This document shows, in pieces, positions 5,484 to 9,896 of a stretch of 9,896 nt of DNA. Made by a program: the position numbers and the translations under genes. Source of the DNA: Alphaproteobacteria bacterium (lineage in GTDB: Bacteria > Pseudomonadota > Alphaproteobacteria > UBA828); NCBI GenBank assembly GCA_018668475.1, contig JABJCZ010000195.1, forward strand, positions 1-9,896. Reading direction: 5' to 3'. Below the pieces are notes generated by a model. The model worked only from the letters and a program-made list of their open reading frames with translations. It was not told the origin of the DNA and made no database searches. Each line of letters starts with the position of its first letter. Position 1 is the stretch's first letter.

Positions 5484-5780
5484 CTAGTCCTGGAACGGGC
5501 TCTCGTCCGCGTCCACGACGTCGCCTTCGGTTTCGACTTCCGGCGGCAGAATTTCCTGCACGCAGATGTCGTCAATCAAATGATCACGACCGATATCGGC
5601 CAGGTGCGCGCGTTTTTCGTCCGCCGTCAGCGCCATGCCGAGGCCCTGCGTCATCGCCAGAATCATGGAGCGGTCGCTCATGTCGAGCCAGAAGGCGCGG
5701 CGTGACAGCTTGCCGTCTCCATCGCGGGCGAAGGGGCTGTCGGGGTCAATGCCGAGGTCCGGCTTGTAATACGCGCTCAT
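5484..5780 (-). CDS. Small acidic protein of unknown function
   Basis: I do not recognise this 98-residue protein. AGGAG (5790-5794) lies 9 bases before ATG 5780, which supports it as a real gene; the frame itself extends upstream to 6230 but only as antisense to the oxidoreductase gene. Visible features are an N-terminal DPDSPFARDGDGKLSRRAFW (12-31), a central probably helical block MSDRSMILAMTQGLGMALTA (34-53), a charged helix DEKRAHLADIGRDHLIDDI (54-72), and an acidic C-terminus (EVETEGDVVDADESPFQD, 81-98). There is no signal peptide or membrane segment, and a single cysteine (73). It converges on the DsbA-like gene with 10 bases between stops and is divergent from the quinone oxidoreductase gene. 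It could be a soluble partner or regulator, but nothing in the sequence fixes this. Confidence 0.7.
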   Translation of the reverse strand: MSAYYKPDLGIDPDSPFARDGDGKLSRRAFWLDMSDRSMILAMTQGLGMALTADEKRAHLADIGRDHLIDDICVQEILPPEVETEGDVVDADESPFQD

Positions 5781-5937
5781 GGGTATCGGCTCCTGCGCCA
5801 GTGTTGTCGGGACATGCCATCGAGTAAGCGCTTCATACCATGCCGCTTGGCGTGCGGCCATCTTGCGCGATGGTCCCCGGCAGGCCACTCTGCTGCCCAA
5901 CGTGAATCCAGCACAACACACAGGGTCGGGAGTGGTC

Positions 5938-6924
5938 ATGAAAGCGCAGATAATCAAGAGTTTTGGTGAGGCAGACGTCTTTGAGGCCGCGGAGCTGGCG
6001 GACCCAACGCCGGGTGCTGGCGAGGTGGTGGTCAAACTCGGCGCCACCAGCGTCAACCCGGTGGACTGGAAGCTCCGCCGCCACGGCCCGGCCTTCGCGC
6101 CCGAGCTGCCCGCCGTGCTCGGTTGCGACATCGCCGGCACCGTGGTGTCGGTGGGTGCGGGCGTGACGGACTTTGCCGCAGGTGATGAGGTCTGGGGTTG
6201 TGGGGGCGGTGTCAACGGCATGAACGGCACCTACGCCGAGATGATTTCGACCGACTCTGCGCTGCTTGCCCGGAAGCCCGCATCACTTTCCATGCGCGAG
6301 GCTGCGGCGCTGCCGCTGGTCACCATTACCGCGTGGGAAGGGCTGGAGCGCGCTGGCGTTGGCGCGGGCGACACGGTGCTGGTGCATGGCGGCGCTGGCG
6401 GTGTGGGCCATGTGGTCATCCAGCTTGCCAAGGCGCTCGGTGCCAAAGTGTATGCGACGGTCTCAAGCGATGAGAAGGCGGCGGTGGCGCGTGAGCTTGG
6501 CGCCGATGAGACCATCAACTATCGCACCGAGACGGTGGAGGCCTACGTGGCTCGGCTGACCAACGGGCGCGGATTTGATGCGGTGTATGACGCGACCGGT
6601 GGCTCTGACGTTGAGGCCTCGTTTGAGGCCACGCGGGTGAGCGGGCAGGTGATCTCGATCGTCACGCAGTTTGAGGCCGACCTGACCACCATGCACCTCA
6701 AGGGCCTCTCGCTGCATGTGGTGTTCATGCTCATCCCCATGCTGCACAACATGGATCGCGCGGCGCAAGGCACGCTTATGGGCGCGGCGGCAACTCTGTG
6801 TGATGCCGGTAAGCTCAAGCCGTTGATTGACGATGAAGCCTTTTCCCTAAGCCAGATTTCTGCCGCGCACGAGAAGCTCGAAGGCGGCCGCGCGCGGGGC
6901 AAGATCGTCATTGATATCGCCTGA
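5938..6924 (+). CDS. MDR-superfamily NAD(P)H:quinone oxidoreductase-like protein (zinc-free)
   Basis: This 328-residue medium-chain dehydrogenase/reductase is of the quinone reductase/zeta-crystallin type. The N-terminal GroES-like domain has ATSVNPVDWKLRRHG (36-50) and LPAVLGCDIAGTVVSVGAGV (57-76). The Rossmann domain has the nucleotide loop VLVHGGAGGVGHVVIQLAKA (147-166), and GADETINYR (188-196) follows at the usual spacing. The cysteine/histidine ligands of zinc alcohol dehydrogenases are absent, which points to a zinc-free NAD(P)H-dependent reductase of quinones or enones. Substrate is unknown. GGGAG (5928-5932) sits 5 bases before ATG 5938. The open frame extends back to 5779, but that part is unrelated. 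It is divergent from the 98-residue gene, and the PhzF-like gene follows 124 bases later in the same direction. Confidence 0.9.
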   Translation: MKAQIIKSFGEADVFEAAELADPTPGAGEVVVKLGATSVNPVDWKLRRHGPAFAPELPAVLGCDIAGTVVSVGAGVTDFAAGDEVWGCGGGVNGMNGTYAEMISTDSALLARKPASLSMREAAALPLVTITAWEGLERAGVGAGDTVLVHGGAGGVGHVVIQLAKALGAKVYATVSSDEKAAVARELGADETINYRTETVEAYVARLTNGRGFDAVYDATGGSDVEASFEATRVSGQVISIVTQFEADLTTMHLKGLSLHVVFMLIPMLHNMDRAAQGTLMGAAATLCDAGKLKPLIDDEAFSLSQISAAHEKLEGGRARGKIVIDIA

Positions 6925-7048
6925 GCCCGGCAAATAATACGAAGCAAGCACCGGGTATTGTGCAGGAGGCATGCGCCCGGACCGCTGACCTCGAATTGTT
7001 TGTGATCACCGCCCCGGCGGCGCTCACAAGCGCGATGGAGACCCCGTG

Positions 7049-7951
7049 ATGACCCTGAAACTGCTCCAGGTTGATACCTTCACCACCCGCCCGCTTGGCG
7101 GCAATCCGGCTGCGGTAGTCTCACTTGAAAAATGGCTGCCCGTGCCGGTCATGCAGGCCATCGCGAACGAGAACAACTTGTCGGAGACCGCCTTTTTCGC
7201 CCCGCGCGGGGCGGCAGCGGAGCCCGGCGCGGAGGATGCCGAGGCCGGGGGCCTGAGCGGTGAGGCCGCGTGGGAGCTACGCTGGTTCACGCCTAATTCT
7301 GAAGTCGCGCTCTGCGGCCACGCAACCCTCGCCGCCGGTTATGTGGTGCTGGAAGGTCTGGCTGGTCTGGCCGGATCAACTGGCGATCAAAGCAGCGAAG
7401 CCGCCACGTTCGCGACCCAGAGCGGCACATTGACCGTCGCGCGCGGGCCGGGCGGGTTATTTGTCATGGATTTTCCGTCCCAGCCGGCTGCGCCCTGCGT
7501 CAGCCCGCCGGCGGATCTGATCGCCGGGCTTGGTGCGGGCGGCTGTGCGGCGCCTGACACCGTGGTCGCCGGCGCTGATTACATCGCGGTCTATAAAACA
7601 CCTGAGGAAGTCGCGGCGCTGGCGCCGGACCTCACCGCCCTCATGCGGATTGACCGGCGCGGCGTGGTCGCCACCGCGCCCGGCACCGGCCTGGCCCCCA
7701 GTGCCGCCGGAGACCCTATTGATTATGTGCTCCGTTTTTTTGCGCCCAAAAACGCGGTGCCGGAAGACCCGGTGACCGGCAACGTGCAAACCGCCGTCGT
7801 CCCTTACTGGGCCGCGCGCCTCGGCCAATCGCGCCTCGCCGCCCGCCAGCTCTCGGCCCGCGGCGGCGAAATGGTCTGCGAGGATCAGGGCGCGCGCGTC
7901 ACTATCGCCGGCCACGCCGCCCTGTTCATGGATGCGACAATCGAGGTTTAG
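7049..7951 (+). CDS. PhzF-family (phenazine biosynthesis-like) isomerase/epimerase
   Basis: This 300-residue protein has the two-lobed diaminopimelate-epimerase-like PhzF fold. The first lobe has LLQVDTFTTRPLGGNPAAVV (5-24) and NNLSETAFF (42-50), where Glu46 is at the position of the catalytic glutamate of PhzF. Family landmarks are RWFTPNSEVALCGHATLAAG (78-97) in lobe one and EDPVTGN (239-245) and RQLSARGGEM (266-275) in lobe two. There are no other phenazine genes nearby, so it is a PhzF-like enzyme of unknown substrate rather than a phenazine gene. GGAG (7037-7040) is 8 bases before ATG 7049, and GTG 7046 is an adjacent alternative. Oddities are an alanine/acidic insert at about 54-74 and Asn-Val-Gln after PVTG where Ser-Ala-His is common. 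The stop is 7 bases from the convergent monooxygenase stop. Confidence 0.88.
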   Translation: MTLKLLQVDTFTTRPLGGNPAAVVSLEKWLPVPVMQAIANENNLSETAFFAPRGAAAEPGAEDAEAGGLSGEAAWELRWFTPNSEVALCGHATLAAGYVVLEGLAGLAGSTGDQSSEAATFATQSGTLTVARGPGGLFVMDFPSQPAAPCVSPPADLIAGLGAGGCAAPDTVVAGADYIAVYKTPEEVAALAPDLTALMRIDRRGVVATAPGTGLAPSAAGDPIDYVLRFFAPKNAVPEDPVTGNVQTAVVPYWAARLGQSRLAARQLSARGGEMVCEDQGARVTIAGHAALFMDATIEV

Positions 7952-7958
7952 ATCGCCG

Positions 7959-8933
7959 CTAGAGTTTCGGCAGGACGTCCTTGCCGATCAGCTCAAGCTG
8001 CTCCGGCAGTTCTTCTGACGGCACGACGCACAGCACAACGGCGGTGGCGCCGGCGTCGAAGAAGTCATTGATGCCGCGGGTGCAATCGTCCGGGGTGCCG
8101 GCGATGGCGAGGAAGTCGAGCCACTCATCGGGCATTTCGGCTTCCAGCGTTTCGGCGCCGCCGCGGGAGATCATCTCGGCGGCCTGCTCGCTGATGCCAT
8201 ACACATCCGAGATATACATCGGGCCCATGGCGTTGAGGTAAAAGGCGGTAGCGGCGCGCACGTCCTTGCGCTTTTTTGCCGGGTCCTGGCCGATGGAGGC
8301 CAAGCTGTAGGCGATCATCTCAAAGTTTGTATCACCGCGCCGGGCGGCGATGCGGTCATAGGCGGTCTTCACATATTTCGGCCCGCCGAGGACCGAGACC
8401 ATCATGCCGTCAGCGATATCGGCGCAGAGGTCGATGGACTTGGGGCCAACCACGGCAGTCATCACTTTCAGGTCCGGCGCGGGGTGGGTGAGGGCAACCT
8501 TGTCAAAGCCGAAATACTCGCCTTTCTGGGTAATCTCCTCGCCGGCCAGCAGGCGCTTGACGGCGGTGACGCTCTCACGCATGGCCGTAAGCACGGATTT
8601 TGGATAGAGGTGCATTTGCCGGGTCCACGCCGGCACGCCGTGGCTGATGCCCAGCTTGAAGCGCCCGGGGTGGGCGCGGGCAAGGGTTGAGGCCTCCATC
8701 GCGGTCACGCCAGGGTGGCGCACTACGGCAGAGACAGCGCCGACGCCGACGCGGATGGTGCTGGTCGCCTGCAACGCCATGGCGGCGGATGAAAAGCCCG
8801 AGATCATGAAGTAGTCTTCCGCGAACCACAGCTCATCAAAGCCCGCCGCTTCCACCTGCTGGCTGAGCGGCACAATCTTCTCCGGCGGCACATCCCCCAG
8901 AATAAAAACTCCGACCGGCTTACTGGCTGACAT
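7959..8933 (-). CDS. Luciferase-like monooxygenase (LLM class flavin/F420-dependent oxidoreductase)
   Basis: This 324-residue TIM-barrel protein belongs to the bacterial-luciferase-like superfamily. Landmarks are VEAAGFDELWFAEDYF (27-42), TSTIRVGVGAVSAVVRHPGV (57-76), the strand-helix LARAHPGRFKLGISHG (84-99), RESVTAVKRLLAGE (119-132) with GEYFGFDKVALTHP following (138-151), ADIADGMM (171-178), and the late GTPDDC (279-284) and DAGATAVVL (293-301). These fit either FMN or F420 as cofactor, and the sequence alone does not decide. The substrate is unknown; relatives oxidise a wide range of organics. GGAGAG (8941-8946 on the minus strand) is 7 bases before ATG 8933. The marR gene ends 69 bases upstream in the same direction with no terminator between them, so co-transcription and MarR control are likely. 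Confidence 0.9.
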   Translation of the reverse strand: MSASKPVGVFILGDVPPEKIVPLSQQVEAAGFDELWFAEDYFMISGFSSAAMALQATSTIRVGVGAVSAVVRHPGVTAMEASTLARAHPGRFKLGISHGVPAWTRQMHLYPKSVLTAMRESVTAVKRLLAGEEITQKGEYFGFDKVALTHPAPDLKVMTAVVGPKSIDLCADIADGMMVSVLGGPKYVKTAYDRIAARRGDTNFEMIAYSLASIGQDPAKKRKDVRAATAFYLNAMGPMYISDVYGISEQAAEMISRGGAETLEAEMPDEWLDFLAIAGTPDDCTRGINDFFDAGATAVVLCVVPSEELPEQLELIGKDVLPKL

Positions 8934-9002
8934 GGCATGGCTCTCCGCTGTTATTTGTTGTGCAGGAGTTTGCGGAAGGCAGGTGCATTGAGCAAGTGTC
9001 GC

Positions 9003-9497
9003 TTAGCCCAGTGCGCTGCCCGGCTTGCCGCCGATCCGCCCCAATGCGGATTTCAACGTCTTGAGGTCGCCTTGGCCAATCTCGTTGGCGACTTCGCGTT
9101 CGGCCTCCAGTGTGGCGTCAATCAGGTGGCTGACCAGCGTGTAACCGGTATCGGTGTAACCGATTACCTTGGCGCGGCCATCTGCCGGGTCGGGCTCGCG
9201 GGTCAGCAGGCCATTTGCCTCAAGCGTATCGACGATCTGCCCGGCGGCCTGTTTGGTCAAGCCGAGGCGTTTTGCGAGGTCGGTCAGGCGGATGCTACCG
9301 AGGCACAACTGCTGCAAAAGTGAAATTTGCGTCAGCGTGAGTTCACCCGCACCTGACCGGCTTGCGGCGCCGGAGGACAGCCGGGCGAGGGTTCGCTCTA
9401 GCACCTCGCGTTCAGCCCAGAACAGCAGGCGGCCCAGCGTCTCGCCTTCGGCATTGACGAAGGCCTGAAATTTGCGAATCGTCGCGTCACGGTCCAT
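9003..9497 (-). CDS. MarR-family transcriptional regulator
   Basis: This 164-residue dimeric winged-helix regulator has a helical N-terminal dimerisation part (about 1-45). The DNA-binding part runs from LTLTQISLLQQLCLGSIR (53-70) through LTDLAKRLGLTKQAAGQIVD (71-90), with the recognition helix near TKQAAGQIVDTLEANG, to the wing with the family motif DPADGRAKVIGYTDTG (103-118). A C-terminal helix returns to the dimer interface. Members usually repress until a small aromatic or phenolic ligand binds. There is one cysteine (65), so thiol sensing by a pair of cysteines within one chain is ruled out. ATG 9497 has no Shine-Dalgarno and lies 6 bases after a -10-like TATTAA, so its mRNA is probably leaderless. 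Adjacent palindromes are good candidates for its own operator. The flavin monooxygenase gene follows in the same direction. Confidence 0.93.
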   Translation of the reverse strand: MDRDATIRKFQAFVNAEGETLGRLLFWAEREVLERTLARLSSGAASRSGAGELTLTQISLLQQLCLGSIRLTDLAKRLGLTKQAAGQIVDTLEANGLLTREPDPADGRAKVIGYTDTGYTLVSHLIDATLEAEREVANEIGQGDLKTLKSALGRIGGKPGSALG

Positions 9498-9503
9498 GGA
9501 TTT

Positions 9504-9532
9504 TTAATAAAGAAACTTGACTAGTTGGTCAA
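9504..9532 (-). promoter_or_regulatory. Putative sigma-70 promoter of marR (leaderless)
   Basis: Reading leftward, TTGACC (9532-9527) is followed by a 17-base spacer and TATTAA (9509-9504). The start site about 7 bases on would be 9497, the A of the marR ATG. No purine-rich ribosome site is present between the -10 and the ATG. Confidence 0.6.
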
Positions 9533-9533
9533 G
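9516..9533. promoter_or_regulatory. Palindromic operator candidate O1, CTTGACTAGTTGGTCAAG
   Basis: In this 18-base near-perfect inverted repeat, 7 of 9 base pairs match, including the outer six on each arm. Its size and shape fit a MarR dimer site. It holds the -35 hexamer of the rightward promoter (9517-9522) in one arm and that of the leftward promoter (9532-9527) in the other, so a bound dimer would block both. Confidence 0.6.
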
Positions 9534-9545
9534 CGCCCTTATTAA
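9517..9545 (+). promoter_or_regulatory. Putative sigma-70 promoter of the membrane protein gene
   Basis: TTGACT (9517-9522), a 17-base spacer and TATTAA (9540-9545) form a near-consensus promoter. Its start site would be near 9552, giving a leader of about 28 bases that contains GGAGGG (9570-9575) before ATG 9580. Confidence 0.65.
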
Positions 9546-9547
9546 TG

Positions 9548-9566
9548 TAGTCAAGCAAACTGACTA
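9548..9566. promoter_or_regulatory. Palindromic operator candidate O2, TAGTCA-N7-TGACTA
   Basis: Six-base perfect inverted arms lie around a 7-base centre, covering the predicted rightward start site. It shares the GTCAAG string with O1 (9528-9533 and 9550-9555), and its TGACTA arm recurs in O1. This is consistent with a second site for the same regulator, which would tighten repression of the membrane gene. Confidence 0.45.
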
Positions 9567-9579
9567 TGTGGAGGGACCT

Positions 9580-9896
9580 ATGACGGTACTAACGGCGTTT
9601 GCCGAACTAGCGCAGGACTCATCAGTTTATGTTCCCGGCCTTGGGCTGCGAGCCCGGTTTAAGCGGGTTGCCGCGTCGTGGCTGGCGCTTAAGACGTGGG
9701 TCAAGGTTTGGCTGACCTTCCTCAATGTTGTGCTGTTTGCCGGCTTTGGCTTTCTTGATGACCCGCTTGCGCTCTGGACTCTGGTGAGCCTGCCGGTTAC
9801 CGGCGTGTTGCTGGTTGGTATGGCGCTGGCGATGGGCGGGCTCAACCGGCTGGTGGGCCTTGGCCATTTGTTGCCGTGGGTGCCACTGGCGCTCTA
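9580..9896 (+). CDS. Small integral membrane protein, 5' portion only (runs off the window)
   Basis: At least 105 codons are present and the frame is open at the right edge; the last two bases are TA, so a stop at the very edge cannot be excluded. After a soluble, basic N-terminal part (1-38), the chain has hydrophobic segments at about 43-59 (VWLTFLNVVLFAGFGFL), 64-84 (ALWTLVSLPVTGVLLVGMALA) and from about 96 (HLLPWVPLAL). These are separated by short loops, with positive residues at 24-43 and Arg90. It resembles small uncharacterised membrane proteins in which a WV-x-W...N segment is followed by a GLNRLVGLGHLLPW-like stretch, but I do not know a function. GGAGGG (9570-9575) is 4 bases before the ATG. 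It is divergent from marR and shares its operator region, so MarR control is likely. Confidence 0.75.
   Translation, partial: MTVLTAFAELAQDSSVYVPGLGLRARFKRVAASWLALKTWVKVWLTFLNVVLFAGFGFLDDPLALWTLVSLPVTGVLLVGMALAMGGLNRLVGLGHLLPWVPLAL

Noticed and set aside
5781..6230. N-terminal extension of the 98-residue protein
   Set aside because: The extension is antisense to the oxidoreductase gene and proline/serine/threonine-rich, as expected of a shadow frame. AGGAG precedes ATG 5780.
6925..6955. Inverted repeats CCCGG...CCGGG and AATAC...GTATT after the oxidoreductase gene, as a terminator
   Set aside because: The arms are only 5 bases with long loops, and no T run follows.
6971..6988. Five-codon ORF (MRPDR) after AGGAGG, as a possible leader peptide before the PhzF-like gene
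   Set aside because: The ribosome site is only one base from the ATG, the peptide has no regulatory codon run, and no attenuator hairpin follows.
7049..7951. Phenazine biosynthesis locus
   Set aside because: Only a PhzF-like protein is present. No other phz gene is nearby, and PhzF-like proteins are widespread outside phenazine producers.
1..9896. CRISPR arrays, tRNA or rRNA genes, transposases, phage genes or toxin-antitoxin pairs
   Set aside because: No repeated spacer structure, RNA gene signature or matching protein motif was seen on either strand.

Overview
The window looks like high-GC bacterial chromosome, most likely from an alphaproteobacterium. Third codon positions are rich in G/C, Shine-Dalgarno sites are AGGAG-like, and the family set (haloalkane dehalogenase, cobalt nitrile hydratase, luciferase-like monooxygenase, MarR) is common in soil and marine Alphaproteobacteria. 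The genus cannot be told from the sequence. Genes are densely packed and no non-coding gap exceeds about 200 bases. I see no tRNA, rRNA, CRISPR array or insertion sequence.

Layout, left to right. (1) A minus-strand reading frame (1117 to the left edge) joins a class I SAM-dependent methyltransferase in frame to an internal piece of cysteine synthase. It is open at the left edge. This is either a gene fusion or remnant, or an assembly misjoin. (2) A minus-strand subfamily-II haloalkane dehalogenase (2153-1266) with the complete DhaA-type catalytic set. (3) Divergent from it, a small VOC/glyoxalase-fold protein (2348-2770). (4) A cobalt-type nitrile hydratase operon: alpha subunit (2865-3464), beta subunit (3480-4148) and an overlapping accessory protein (4135-4635). 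(5) A DsbA/FrnE-like thioredoxin-fold protein (4736-5473) in the same direction, with one cysteine at the usual CxxC site and a separate cysteine cluster. (6) A convergent 98-residue protein of unknown function (5780-5484). (7) An MDR quinone oxidoreductase-like protein (5938-6924) and a PhzF-family protein (7049-7951). (8) Convergent to these, a luciferase-like monooxygenase (8933-7959) downstream of a MarR regulator (9497-9003). (9) A divergent, truncated membrane protein gene (9580 to the right edge).

Taken together this is an accessory catabolic or detoxification neighbourhood: an enzyme that cleaves C-halogen bonds, one that hydrates nitriles, and several oxidoreductases and isomerase-type proteins of unknown substrate. 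No amidase, nitrilase or cobalt transporter is visible, so any pathway is incomplete here. That the genes form one pathway is inference.

The most clearly readable regulation is in the marR/membrane-gene intergenic region. One 18-bp palindrome carries the -35 hexamers of two interlocked divergent promoters, a second palindrome lies over the rightward start site, and marR itself appears to be leaderless. The two items most worth checking are the methyltransferase-CysK chimera at the left edge and this MarR control region.
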